Origin: Sphingomonadales bacterium 28-55-16
GTDB lineage: Bacteria; Pseudomonadota; Alphaproteobacteria; Sphingomonadales; Sphingomonadaceae
Reading direction: 5' to 3'
NCBI GenBank assembly: GCA_002278855.1
Contig: NCGG01000006.1
Location: forward strand, 1-64,000
Length of the DNA: 64,000 nucleotides
Part shown: one piece after another, positions 43,243 to 52,124 of the stretch
How positions within the stretch are numbered: the stretch's first letter is position 1
Layout of the letters: each line of letters begins with the position of its first letter
The notes under the pieces: model-generated
Database searches by the model: none
What the model was told of the DNA's origin: nothing
What the model saw: only the letters and a program-made list of their open reading frames with translations
Translations under genes and position numbers: made by a program

Positions 43243-43956
43243 TTATTTTACCATTTCGAAAGTGAATGACATACGCGCTGTGATGTCCAATTCGCCGGAT
43301 GCAATCGGCGTCGATTTTTCAGACATGTCCATTGTACGCAGGGCCATGGGCATCTGCGCATAGCTGCCGCCTTGATCACTTTCTTCTACGCGCACGATAC
43401 GCACGTCCGTATATCCTGCCTTTCGTGCCAGATTGCGCGCCCGGTTCAGCGCCGTAGCCCAAACCTTGTCGCGGGCCGCATCTTGAAACAGGCTATCGTC
43501 ATCAATGCCAAAATTGGGTCCGTTGAAATTGGTCGCGCCATCGGCGGCAAGGGCATCAAGGAATGCGCCAAGCTTTTTCAAGTCGCGCAATTTTGCGTTG
43601 ACCATATTCGACGCCTGATAGCCTTTGAAAATCTGCTGTCCGTCACGATAATCAAATTGCTGGTTCAGGCTAATCTGGGTCGTCTGGATGTCTTTATCCG
43701 CAATGCCCAGCTTCTTAAGCCGCGCAATGACAGACGCCATCTGCACATTGTTCGCGCGCACTGCCGCCGTTGCAGTCGGTGCCATATTCTGGACGCCGGT
43801 TGTGAATGTCGCGATGTCCGGACGGGCCTGAACTGTTTCGGAAATGCTAAGGTCAATGACCGGATTTGCCGTGGTGATGTTGACTTGGGTCGCCATCGCA
43901 CCGCTTGCAGTCATACCGCCTGTTGCTAACAGCGCTGCAAAAATCAATGTACGCAT
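43243..43956 (-). CDS. Exported SIMPL-domain (DUF541) protein
   Basis: 237 residues with a signal peptide (1-22, ending AMA). The DUF541/SIMPL fold is recognised from ISETVQARPDIATFTTGVQN, VIARLKKLGIADKDIQTTQISLNQQ and the end with GELDITARMSFTFEM. E. coli homologues (YggE) relate to oxidative stress, and mammalian SIMPL to signalling; the role here is unknown. The start MRTLIF follows GGGAG; a longer frame to 44007 exists. The 3' end lies 81 bases upstream of the PepSY gene, so the two could be cotranscribed. Confidence 0.9.
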   Translation of the reverse strand: MRTLIFAALLATGGMTASGAMATQVNITTANPVIDLSISETVQARPDIATFTTGVQNMAPTATAAVRANNVQMASVIARLKKLGIADKDIQTTQISLNQQFDYRDGQQIFKGYQASNMVNAKLRDLKKLGAFLDALAADGATNFNGPNFGIDDDSLFQDAARDKVWATALNRARNLARKAGYTDVRIVRVEESDQGGSYAQMPMALRTMDMSEKSTPIASGELDITARMSFTFEMVK

Positions 43957-43982
43957 ATCGAACTCCCTTTTTTGCCAACAAC

Positions 43983-44834
43983 TTAAACTGCTGTCCGGCG
44001 TGCCCAATCAATATAGGCTTGGCGAAGCTGAACGGTTGCCGAACCGGGTTTGCCATTGCCAATTTCGTGCCCGTTAATCCGAACCACTGGCATTACAAAA
44101 CCTGAGGCCGATGACACAAATGCCTCAGCCGCTTGTTCCGCTTCGCTAATGGAAAACGGCCGTTCTTCTATGCGTTGCGCCACAAGAGGTAGCACGGCCG
44201 CGCGCGTAATGCCGTGCAAAATCTCGCGATTGAGCGGATGGGTAATCAATATGCCGTCTTGCGTAATGATATGCGCATTCTGCGCGCTGCCCTCGGTGAT
44301 CCAGCCATCACGCTCCATCCAGGCATCATCTGCACCTTGCGCGATTGCTGCATTCTTCATCAGCGAGGCATATAATAATTGTGTGGTTTTGATATCTGCC
44401 CTGCCCCAGCGTAAGTCTGGCACGGTCACTACGCATAACCCGCGCGTTGCGGCTGGATTGTCCACGAGACTCCGCGACTGCGTAAAGGCCAGAACCGTGG
44501 GCGGCGTGTCGGTTGGCGGAAAAACAAAATCGCGGTCGGCCGGCGTACCGCGCGTCACCTGCCAATAGATCATGCCCTCTTCAACAGCATTATGCGCCAC
44601 CAATTCTCGGCAAATGCGCAACCAAGCTTGCGCGTCCGGCGCGCCTTCAATCCCAATTTCGCGCAGCGAGCGGACGAGGCGTTGCACATGGCCGTCAAAA
44701 TCGACAAGTTTGCCGTCTAGGACAGACACAACTTCATAAACCGAATCCGAAAACAGAAACCCCCGGTCAAAGACGGACACCTTGCCTTCGGATTCCGGCA
44801 TATACTGCCCGTTGAAATAGATGATACGCATCAT
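43983..44834 (-). CDS. D-amino acid aminotransferase-like fold-type IV transaminase
   Basis: 283 residues of the class IV PLP fold. The start MMRIIYFNG follows AAGG; the frame continues 47 codons upstream, but those read through a dispersed intergenic repeat and are rejected. Family blocks: VFDRGFLFSDSVYEVV near 22, WQVTRGTPADRDFVFP near 105, the PLP lysine in RADIKTTQLLYASLMKNAA near 145, and WITEGSAQNAHII near 177. It could make D-glutamate or D-alanine for the cell wall, or act on branched-chain substrates. It lies 26 bases upstream of the SIMPL gene. Confidence 0.92.
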   Translation of the reverse strand: MMRIIYFNGQYMPESEGKVSVFDRGFLFSDSVYEVVSVLDGKLVDFDGHVQRLVRSLREIGIEGAPDAQAWLRICRELVAHNAVEEGMIYWQVTRGTPADRDFVFPPTDTPPTVLAFTQSRSLVDNPAATRGLCVVTVPDLRWGRADIKTTQLLYASLMKNAAIAQGADDAWMERDGWITEGSAQNAHIITQDGILITHPLNREILHGITRAAVLPLVAQRIEERPFSISEAEQAAEAFVSSASGFVMPVVRINGHEIGNGKPGSATVQLRQAYIDWARRTAV

Positions 44835-44900
44835 GTTATACCTTGCCCTAGCGTCCCATTTTATATCGGTGCGCGCCCTTTGATCTCGATGCCCGAAGTA

Positions 44901-45019
44901 AGATGCTGAAACAAGTTCCGCATGACGAAGCTTGAAATAACAAAGTCGCATCGCCCTAAAAACCCAAACCGTCACCCTAAGATCTCCAAACCCGTACCCT
45001 GAACGTGTTTCAAGGTCTT
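44901..45019. repeat. Inverted pair of a dispersed intergenic repeat, locus 2
   Basis: Minus-orientation unit at 44901-44927 (reads CATGCGGAACTTGTTTCAGC on the reverse strand) and plus-orientation unit at 44993-45019 (contains CCCTGAACGTGTTTCAAGG). They resemble the units at 27303-27400 and the widespread element translated as RHAELVSAS. They lie between the divergent aminotransferase and ABC-F genes and create spurious N-terminal extensions on both. Confidence 0.5.
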
Positions 45020-45073
45020 AATTTCCACCGTGAAGGTTGCATTGCCGCCCCTTGCGCCCTACCGCCCGTGACC

Positions 45074-46867
45074 ATGTCCGCACCCCCCATTTTCGCATTT
45101 GAAAGTCTCGCGCTCCAGCAAGGTGGCGGTTGGCTGTTTCAGGACATTGACCTTTTCATAGGCGCGCGCGATCGGTTGGCACTCATTGGCCGCAATGGTG
45201 CGGGCAAAACGACCTTGATGAAGCTGGTGGCCGGAACCGTTGAGGCCGATAAGGGCAACCGCGTCGTCGTGCCTGGCACCAACATCGTCATGCTGGAACA
45301 AGACCCAGATGTCAGCTCGTTCGACAGGCTCGTCGACTTCGCCATTCATGGCGAAAAGGGTCCGCCCGAATATGCCGTGCGCGCCATTGCCGACCAATTG
45401 GGCATCAATTTGGACCGTGAGGCAAAGACCGCGAGTGGCGGGGAAAAACGCCGCGCCGCGATTTGCCGGGCGCTGGCGAGTGAGCCCGATCTGCTGCTGC
45501 TGGATGAGCCGACCAACCATCTTGATCTTGCCGCAATTGAATGGCTCGAAGAATGGCTTACACGCTATCGTGGCGCGTTCATGGTCATCAGCCATGACCG
45601 AACATTTTTGACGCGCTTGACGCGGCAGACCTTCTGGCTCGACCGTGGATTGCTGCGCCGCAATGAAATTGGCTTTGGCGGATATGATGCGTGGACCGAA
45701 CGCGTCTTTGCCGAAGATGCGCGCAACGCAGACCGGTTGGACGCCAAGCTGAAAATTGAAGCGCACTGGCTTGAACGCGGTGTAACCGCCCGGCGTAAGC
45801 GCAACCAGGGTCGATTGGCCAAGCTGTGGGAAATGCGCGCTGCGCGTGCCGCGATGATTGGCCCGCAAGGCACCGCAAAGCTTGCGGCATCAAGCGACGA
45901 CAGCAAAACAAAAACCGTCATCAGCGCGCAAAATGTCGGCAAAAGCTTTGGCGACCGCACGATCATCAAGGATTTCACGCTGCGCATCCAACGCGGCGAC
46001 CGCATCGGTATTGTGGGCGCCAATGGCACCGGCAAGACAACGCTGATCCGCATGTTAACCGGTGAGACCGAACCTGATACCGGCAGCATCACACTTTCAC
46101 CCACGCTGACGGGCATCGTCATTGACCAGCAACGCAAATTGCTCACCCCTGAAAAGCGGGTCCGCGATGTGTTGGCCGATGGTAGCGACTGGATCGATGT
46201 GCGCGGGGTGCGCAAGCATGTGCAGGGCTATCTTAAGGAATTTCTGTTCGACCCTGCACTTATCGAGGCGCGGATCGGGTCCCTATCCGGCGGCGAACAA
46301 TCGCGCATTCTGCTTGCCCGCGAATTTGCGCGTGAGGCCAATCTGCTGGTGCTGGATGAGCCAACCAACGATCTCGATCTGGAAACGCTGGATCTGCTGC
46401 AAGAAGTGATCGCCGATTATGACGGCACCGTTTTGATCGTCAGCCATGACCGGGATTTTCTTGACCGGACCGTGACGTTGACGCTTGGGCTCGACGGTTC
46501 AGGGCATGTCGATATCATCGCGGGTGGATATGCCGATTGGGAAGAAAAACGCGACAAGCGGGATAAGCCCTCGGCCAAAAAAGTGGAGAAAGGCGTTTCG
46601 GCGGCACCATCTGCGGCGGCCCCAGCGGCGTCCAAGAAGGTCAAGCTCAGCTACAAAGACCAACGCGATTATGACTTGTTGCCAAAGCGCATATCCGAAA
46701 TCGACGCCGAAGTGGCCGCAGCCGAAAAGGAAATGAGCGATCCCACTTTATACGTGCAGAAACCAGCGCGCTTTGCTGAATTGACCGCAAAAACCGAAAG
46801 CCTGCGCGCCGAAAAGGACGCGGCGGAGGAACGCTGGTTGGAGCTCGCCATGATGGTTGAAGAATAG
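45074..46867 (+). CDS. ABC-F family ATPase (Uup-like)
   Basis: Soluble twin-ATPase of 597 residues, without membrane segments, acting on ribosomes or DNA rather than as a transporter. First domain: Walker A GRNGAGKTT at 39-47 and signature ASGGEKRRA. Linker with charged helices (TARRKRNQGRLAKLWEMR). Second domain: Walker A GANGTGKTT near 312 and LSGGEQSRILLAREF. The C-terminal 80 residues form the coiled-coil arm found in Uup (KLSYKDQRDYDLLPKRISEID). The frame opens at 45005, but that part derives from a repeat. Five bases separate its stop from the convergent DUF6456-like gene. Confidence 0.93.
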   Translation: MSAPPIFAFESLALQQGGGWLFQDIDLFIGARDRLALIGRNGAGKTTLMKLVAGTVEADKGNRVVVPGTNIVMLEQDPDVSSFDRLVDFAIHGEKGPPEYAVRAIADQLGINLDREAKTASGGEKRRAAICRALASEPDLLLLDEPTNHLDLAAIEWLEEWLTRYRGAFMVISHDRTFLTRLTRQTFWLDRGLLRRNEIGFGGYDAWTERVFAEDARNADRLDAKLKIEAHWLERGVTARRKRNQGRLAKLWEMRAARAAMIGPQGTAKLAASSDDSKTKTVISAQNVGKSFGDRTIIKDFTLRIQRGDRIGIVGANGTGKTTLIRMLTGETEPDTGSITLSPTLTGIVIDQQRKLLTPEKRVRDVLADGSDWIDVRGVRKHVQGYLKEFLFDPALIEARIGSLSGGEQSRILLAREFAREANLLVLDEPTNDLDLETLDLLQEVIADYDGTVLIVSHDRDFLDRTVTLTLGLDGSGHVDIIAGGYADWEEKRDKRDKPSAKKVEKGVSAAPSAAAPAASKKVKLSYKDQRDYDLLPKRISEIDAEVAAAEKEMSDPTLYVQKPARFAELTAKTESLRAEKDAAEERWLELAMMVEE

Positions 46868-46872
46868 GCCGC

Positions 46873-47376
46873 CTAACCAGGGATGCAGTAAAATGCGGCG
46901 AGCCGGTCCAGCGCGATTTTCAGCACCAGTTTTCCGGAGCGCACGGGCCATGACATTTCACGTTCCGCAACCGGCACGCTTTCACCCACACAAATGACGC
47001 GCCATGCGATGTCCGAGAGGTCGGGACCAAGTACCGTCAACGCTTGATCGAAACGCGCTTTGGCATGCATCATCCGTTCGGAACGGTTTAAACCCGACGG
47101 CGCGCGACGTTTTTGGCGGCTGCGCGGAACATTCTCCCAAGACATGGTAACATGCGGCCCAAGCGCCGCCGCTTCATAATCTCCGCGCAAGGTTTCACCC
47201 GCCAACATCTGCCGGTTGGACAAATGGCCGCGTGCATGCAGCCAGGACAAAGGCGATTCTGACAGGTTTATGGTGACGGTACGCTGCGTTAAACCCACGC
47301 CACTTTCAACCACGCCATGCTCGACCAACATCCGCGGATCATGGTATCTCCGATTGGAAAGCGATTTGCTTGGCAT
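46873..47376 (-). CDS. DUF6456-like domain protein
   Basis: 167 residues, cytosolic, basic and with no membrane segment. The core SPLSWLHARGHLSNRQMLAGE followed by LRGDYEAAALGPHVTMSWE matches the DUF6456 pattern of alphaproteobacteria as I recall it; in that family the region is often fused to or near a helix-turn-helix. A CxxxxC set is absent. AGGAG sits seven bases before the ATG chosen; an ATG two codons up is only two bases from it. Divergent from an XRE regulator over 88 bases, so the pair may be functionally connected. Function unknown. Confidence 0.7.
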   Translation of the reverse strand: MPSKSLSNRRYHDPRMLVEHGVVESGVGLTQRTVTINLSESPLSWLHARGHLSNRQMLAGETLRGDYEAAALGPHVTMSWENVPRSRQKRRAPSGLNRSERMMHAKARFDQALTVLGPDLSDIAWRVICVGESVPVAEREMSWPVRSGKLVLKIALDRLAAFYCIPG

Positions 47377-47464
47377 GAGCATTCTCCTGTGACTGATCGA
47401 ATCACTCTTGCCATGTGGTAAATATTGTAGGAAAGAAAAAACCTATTTGGTAAAGGAATGCCCC

Positions 47465-48028
47465 ATGCAAAGTCGAATTCGCGATGTCCGAAGGTCCAAG
47501 GGTCTGACGCTTGCCGATGTGGCTATGCGCTGCCACCCGCCTACGACGGCGCAGACCATCGGTCGTCTCGAAACCGGAATGCGCGTATTGTCGCTGATCT
47601 GGATTAACCGCATCGCAGATGCTTTGGGCGTGGAATCGAGCGACCTTGTTGCGCTGCCCGATCAGCAATATCTACCCGTCGCGGCTATATTGCACGATGA
47701 CGGCACGCATGCCCCGACAAAAGAAGAACGCATCATGGTGCCCAATATTGGCGCGGCGATGGTTGGGCTTCGCATTGCGGCGGCTATGGGGGAATATCGG
47801 CGCGGGGACGAACTATGGCTTGAACAGCTGCAGCCCCATGACTTTGCTTCTGCGCTCAATCTGGACGTCCTTGTCCCGCGTCCCGGTGGGCGCTTTATCT
47901 TTGCCCGCCTGCTCGGTCGTGACGCCGGCAAATTGCACCTATTACCGCTTGAAGCCGGAGCACGGCAGCAGATTGTGACGGATCCCGCATGGATTGCAAA
48001 GGCCGTGCGGCTCATCCGCAAATTATAG
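47465..48028 (+). CDS. XRE-family helix-turn-helix regulator with C-terminal domain
   Basis: 187 residues. The N-terminal helix-turn-helix (about 1-58) reads RIRDVRRSKGLTLADVAMRC followed by a recognition-helix region TTAQTIGRLETG and ends DALGVESSDLVAL. The remaining 125 residues are not a known sensor to me: VPNIGAAMVGLRIAAAMGEYRRGDELWL then FARLLGRDAGKLHLLPLE, which suggests a small beta-rich fold. AAGGAA precedes the start. Divergent from the DUF6456-like gene; likely controls it or itself. Confidence 0.85.
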   Translation: MQSRIRDVRRSKGLTLADVAMRCHPPTTAQTIGRLETGMRVLSLIWINRIADALGVESSDLVALPDQQYLPVAAILHDDGTHAPTKEERIMVPNIGAAMVGLRIAAAMGEYRRGDELWLEQLQPHDFASALNLDVLVPRPGGRFIFARLLGRDAGKLHLLPLEAGARQQIVTDPAWIAKAVRLIRKL

Positions 48029-48107
48029 ACCACAGACGTTTTAAAAACAGACTTTCCGTCCGACGCCCTATAAATAATCTGCGCCATTTTCTGTGACCAT
48101 ATTGAAT

Positions 48108-48150
48108 AAAGCGGGCATTCTCCGAGAAGGAAAATACCCGCTTATGATCC
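48108..48150 (-). terminator. Possible terminator hairpin downstream of secF
   Basis: AAGCGGG at 48109-48115 pairs with CCCGCTT at 48137-48143, with an inner TTCTC/GAGAA stem. On the minus strand TTTATT follows, a short T-rich tail. It lies about 30 bases after the secF stop, so it may end the yajC-secD-secF transcript. The U-run is poor. Confidence 0.4.
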
Positions 48151-48176
48151 CAATATGTCCGTTTGCTATGGGTAGG

Positions 48177-49169
48177 TTATGGCTGCGCGCCGAAGTTTTC
48201 GTCAATCCGCTCCACCTTTGATCCAGCGGAGACTTCCTCTGTTGGCACAAAGCTGTGCGAACCGACCTTAAGCCAGATCAAAATAGGTGCCGCCTGATAA
48301 ATCGAGGAATAGGTACCGACAACAATACCAAATGCCATCGCGGCGCTGAAACCGAAGATAACATCTGGTCCGAACAGCACCAATATGATCAGTGGCAGCG
48401 AAATCGATACGCTGGTCATCACCGTGCGGGACAGGGTTTCATTGACCGACAAGTTCAAAAGTGACGCCATTTCCATTTTACGGAACTTCATCAAATTTTC
48501 GCGAATACGGTCATAAACAACGACCGTATCGTTCAACGAATAACCAATAATCGTGAGCAAAGCGGCGATGATGTTCAGGTCAAACTCCCACCCTGTCAGC
48601 GAGAACAATCCGAACGTCAGCGTCACATCGTGCAACAGCGACCAAATTGCCCCAACGCCGAACTGCCATTCAAAGCGGAACCAGATATAGATCGAAACCC
48701 CCGCCATCGCGGCGAGCAATGCGAGGATGCCCTTGCTGAACAATTCCTGCGATACCTTGCCGGACACAGAATCCACGCCATCGATCCGCACGTCGGGATG
48801 ATCCGCTTTAAGCTTGCTGGTGATTTTTTCCGCCATCGCATTGGCGATTTCAGGATTCTTATCCGCGCCATCGGGCAACTTCATGCGGATCGAAACTTGG
48901 TTCTCGGCGCCAAAGCGTTGAATGGTAGGGTCGCCATAGCCAAGACCAGCAACCGTCTCGCGCAACTCGGACACAGGCGCCGAAGCCGTCTGCGTGAATG
49001 TCGCACGGATCATCTGGCCACCGATAAAATCGACGCCAAAGTTCAAACCCTTAGTGGCAACCAGCCCAACGGATGCAATCATCAGCAACAAACTGACACC
49101 GAAGGCCCAGTTCCGCCATTTGAGGAAATCGATGTTGGTATCGTCAGGAACGACTTTGAGCAGTTTCAT
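48177..49169 (-). CDS. secF: Protein translocase subunit SecF
   Basis: Accessory membrane subunit that with SecD uses the proton gradient to pull exported proteins through SecYEG. The 330 residues have six helices, with one after residue 18 and the rest in the second half, and a periplasmic domain (about 40-150). Characteristic are GLNFGVDFIGGQMI, GVSIYIWFRFEWQFGVGAI, the GYSLNDTVVVYDRIREN loop and FALGIVVGTYSSIY-like end. It starts ten bases after secD stops. Confidence 0.97.
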   Translation of the reverse strand: MKLLKVVPDDTNIDFLKWRNWAFGVSLLLMIASVGLVATKGLNFGVDFIGGQMIRATFTQTASAPVSELRETVAGLGYGDPTIQRFGAENQVSIRMKLPDGADKNPEIANAMAEKITSKLKADHPDVRIDGVDSVSGKVSQELFSKGILALLAAMAGVSIYIWFRFEWQFGVGAIWSLLHDVTLTFGLFSLTGWEFDLNIIAALLTIIGYSLNDTVVVYDRIRENLMKFRKMEMASLLNLSVNETLSRTVMTSVSISLPLIILVLFGPDVIFGFSAAMAFGIVVGTYSSIYQAAPILIWLKVGSHSFVPTEEVSAGSKVERIDENFGAQP

Positions 49170-49179
49170 ATCAATATCC

Positions 49180-50778
49180 TCAGATCGTCAGTTCAGTAGG
49201 ACGGGTGCGCTTAACCCAGCGCGATACCCACATGCGGGTCATGGTCACCGCCGTGAACACCGACGTGACAATCCCGATCATCAGAACCACCGCAAAACCG
49301 CGAATTGGGCCTGAGCCAAAGATAAACAGCAGGACGGCCGCGATGACGTTGGTGCTGTTCGCATCGAAAATAGCGCGGCTGGCTTCTTTGTAACCGACCT
49401 CAATCGCTTGCACGATACGCCGGCCGCGTTTCAATTCTTCCCGGATACGTTCGTTAATCAAAACGTTGGCATCCACAGCCGCGCCAATCGTCAGCACAAA
49501 GCCAGCGATGCCCGGCAAGGTCAATGTCGCATTCACCAGTGCCATAACGCCCAAAATCATCGCGATGTTGATGACCAAAGCGAAATTGGCATACATGCCG
49601 AACCGTCCGTACACGAGGAACATGAGGACGAGGATGGCGGTCGTACCAATAACCGCCGCCAACACGCCGCGGCGGATAGAGTCAGCCCCAAGGTCTGGAC
49701 CGACCGAACGTTCTTCGACGATCTTCAGATCGACCGGCAGAGCCCCCGAGCGCAGCGAAATGGATAGCGCATTGGCGCTTTCTGTCGTGAAACTGCCCGA
49801 TATCTGGGAGACGCCGCCAAAGATTGGCTCTCGGATTTGCGGTGCGGAAATCACCTGACCATCCAATATGATCGCGAATAGCTTATTCACATTTTGCTGA
49901 GTCATGCGGGCAAATCTTTGACCGCCTTCGGAGTCGAACTGAATGGTGACCGCAGGCTCGTTGGTCTGCGGATCAAATGTCGGATCAGCCTTAACCAGCT
50001 TGTCGCCGGAAATGCCGCCCAGACGGCGTACCGCGATATTCGGCAAGCCCGAAGGATTGTTTGGATAGGGTAGAACTTGACTGCCGACACGGGCCTTGCC
50101 CTTTGCGGTTTGATCCGGATCCGCCATTTCATCCACCAGCTTGAATTCAAGCTTTGCGGTTTTACCAATAAGCGCTTTCAAGGCAGCGGGGTCATCAAGT
50201 CCGGGCACCTGAACAACGATCCGGTTATCACCTTGGCGAATGATAGTTGGTTCAAGCGTACCAAGCGCGTTGATGCGGCGGTCGATAACGTCCTTCGCCG
50301 TGTCCATCGCCTGGTCAAGGGCCGCTTCGTTCCCCGCACCCGCTGGTGTCAGGATAACCCGATTGCCATCGCTTACGGCGATGTTCCAATCGCTGCTGCC
50401 CACTGTATTGTTCGTCAAAGGCGTGAGCGCTTCGCGCGCGGCATCAACCTTTGACACATCACTGACCGTGAAACTTAACTGGCCATCGGTGCGTGACACA
50501 TCAGAAATGGAGATTTGCGGTTCTGCGCGGCGCATTGCGGTGCGGACACCATCCTCCAATGCCTCAAGCCGCGTTTCGGCAAGCTGTGATGTGTCGGCTT
50601 CCAATAGAATATGGCTACCGCCAGCAAGGTCCAACCCAAGATTGATCGAAGGCGTCGGCACGAATTGCGCAAGTTGTGCGCGCATGGGCGCCGGAAGAAG
50701 GCTGGGGATGGCAAAAAGCACACCGAAAATGATGAGGGTGTTGAGCATCCATACGCGCCAACGGGGAAAATCAAGCAT
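49180..50778 (-). CDS. secD: Protein translocase subunit SecD
   Basis: 532 residues, six helices and a large periplasmic P1 region between the first and second helices. Family marks: LGLDLAGGSHILLE near 42, the VGPDLGADSIRRG-like segment before the second helix, and the channel motif GAAVDANVLINERIREELK near 425. The frame runs 16 codons further upstream (to 50826), but MLDFPRWRVWM is the normal start. It lies 68 bases after yajC and is cotranscribed with secF. Confidence 0.97.
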   Translation of the reverse strand: MLDFPRWRVWMLNTLIIFGVLFAIPSLLPAPMRAQLAQFVPTPSINLGLDLAGGSHILLEADTSQLAETRLEALEDGVRTAMRRAEPQISISDVSRTDGQLSFTVSDVSKVDAAREALTPLTNNTVGSSDWNIAVSDGNRVILTPAGAGNEAALDQAMDTAKDVIDRRINALGTLEPTIIRQGDNRIVVQVPGLDDPAALKALIGKTAKLEFKLVDEMADPDQTAKGKARVGSQVLPYPNNPSGLPNIAVRRLGGISGDKLVKADPTFDPQTNEPAVTIQFDSEGGQRFARMTQQNVNKLFAIILDGQVISAPQIREPIFGGVSQISGSFTTESANALSISLRSGALPVDLKIVEERSVGPDLGADSIRRGVLAAVIGTTAILVLMFLVYGRFGMYANFALVINIAMILGVMALVNATLTLPGIAGFVLTIGAAVDANVLINERIREELKRGRRIVQAIEVGYKEASRAIFDANSTNVIAAVLLFIFGSGPIRGFAVVLMIGIVTSVFTAVTMTRMWVSRWVKRTRPTELTI

Positions 50779-50846
50779 AAGCTGGGTCCGAACGAACTGG
50801 GAAAGCGGAAATTGGGGTTGGGCCAAACGCCATTCAACCCCAGCGG

Positions 50847-51173
50847 TTAATCATTGGCAGCTTTGGCGCTGCGTGATTGCACGTTGGCAATGGTAGACTT
50901 CACAGCCTTCACCCGCACATTTGGTGCAATTTCAACTTCGACATAATCATCAGCGACCTTGGTCACTTTGCCCATCAGGCCGCCAGCAGTCACGACTTCG
51001 TCATTTTTCTGCACCGCGTTGATTTTGGCCTCATGCTCCTTCGCGCGCTTTTGTTGCGGACGGATAAGGAAAAGGTAAAATACGACAAAGATCAGCAGGA
51101 GCGGAAACAACTGCACAAAAAAAGCAGAACCACCGGCTCCACCAGCGGCAGCGCTCAAGATTAGAAACTCCAT
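50847..51173 (-). CDS. yajC: Preprotein translocase accessory subunit YajC
   Basis: 108 residues: one transmembrane helix (about 17-37) with the YFLFLIRPQQKR-type boundary (VFYLFLIRPQQKRAKEH) followed by a soluble domain with NDEVVTAGGLMGKVTKV and VRVKAVKSTIANV. YajC associates with SecDF. GCGAGG lies seven bases before the start. It heads the yajC-secD-secF operon and is divergent from tRNA-Pro. Confidence 0.97.
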   Translation of the reverse strand: MEFLILSAAAGGAGGSAFFVQLFPLLLIFVVFYLFLIRPQQKRAKEHEAKINAVQKNDEVVTAGGLMGKVTKVADDYVEVEIAPNVRVKAVKSTIANVQSRSAKAAND

Positions 51174-51353
51174 GGAAAACCTCGCAAGTTGTATAATGTG
51201 CCGCCCGACACAGGCGTTGCCCCAAAGCAATCGGGCGCGATTATCACCTGCACCTTGTTGACGCAACGTCAAAGCGTCGACAGCGCGCTTGCTTTTCAAA
51301 AAGCAGCGCCATATACGCGCGCTTCCACTGACCTCAGCGAGGCCAGCGGCGGT

Positions 51354-51430
51354 CGGGACGTAGCGCAGCCTGGTAGCGCATCACACTGGGGGTGTGGGGG
51401 TCGCAGGTTCGAATCCTGTCGTCCCGACCA
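51354..51430 (+). tRNA. tRNA-Pro (anticodon GGG)
   Basis: Acceptor CGGGACG/CGTCCCG, anticodon loop CTGGGGG giving GGG, T-arm GCAGG-TTCGAAT-CCTGT with CCA encoded. The 77-base gene is followed 125 bases later by the endolysin gene. No second copy of its 3' end is visible nearby, so no att duplication is supported. Confidence 0.97.
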
Positions 51431-51555
51431 ATTGATTATTCAAAAAACCTGATACCGACCGACGCGCAAACAGCGCGATCCGCCGCCGTGCAGATTTTAC
51501 TTTCCTACAAATAACCATATCGGTTACAAACTGTATCGAAAGTGAGGGTGTTTTG

Positions 51556-52101
51556 GTGATTGCACATATTGACCAATTGATCGACGAACTGATTGCACGC
51601 GAAGGCGACTTTGTGAACCATCCGGCGGACAAAGGTGGCCCGACACGCTGGGGCATTACGCAGGCGGTTGCCCGCCGTTATGGCTATGCCGGCGACATGG
51701 CCACGCTATCGCGCAAACTGGCCAGCGTGATGTACAAACGCCTTTACTGGCACGCCCCGGCCTTTCACGAACTGGATCGCATTGCCCCAAAACTGGCGGC
51801 GGAGATGTTCGACATTGGGGTCAATATGGGCACAGAAACCGCCGTCGGATTTTTGCAACGCGCGCTGAACGCGCTAAACCGCAATGGCAGCGACTATCCC
51901 GACATTGCCGTCGACCGGAGAATTGGGCCGGAAACGCTCCGCACGGTGCAGGCATTTTTGCGCCGTCGCGGCCCCTCGGCTGAACAGGTCCTGATTAAGG
52001 CAATCGATGCCTTGCAGGGCGCGCATTATGTCCGCTTGGCCGAAAACCGTCCGGCGCAGGAGGCATTTTTGTACGGCTGGCTCGCGCACCGAATTGGCTA
52101 A
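51556..52101 (+). CDS. Glycoside hydrolase family 108 endolysin (N-acetylmuramidase type)
   Basis: 181 residues, phage-type peptidoglycan hydrolase without a signal peptide. The catalytic glutamate is in the N-terminal motif: Glu16 of REGDFVNHPADKGGPTRWG (most relatives have EGGY; here EGDF). The C-terminal half has the peptidoglycan-binding-like DRRIGPETLRTVQAFL stretch of the family. The start is GTG at 51556 with GAGGG upstream. It is followed by a holin, so the pair is a two-gene lysis cassette, not surrounded by other phage genes. Confidence 0.9.
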   Translation: MIAHIDQLIDELIAREGDFVNHPADKGGPTRWGITQAVARRYGYAGDMATLSRKLASVMYKRLYWHAPAFHELDRIAPKLAAEMFDIGVNMGTETAVGFLQRALNALNRNGSDYPDIAVDRRIGPETLRTVQAFLRRRGPSAEQVLIKAIDALQGAHYVRLAENRPAQEAFLYGWLAHRIG

Positions 52102-52124
52102 AACATCTCAGGAAGGAATTTCAC

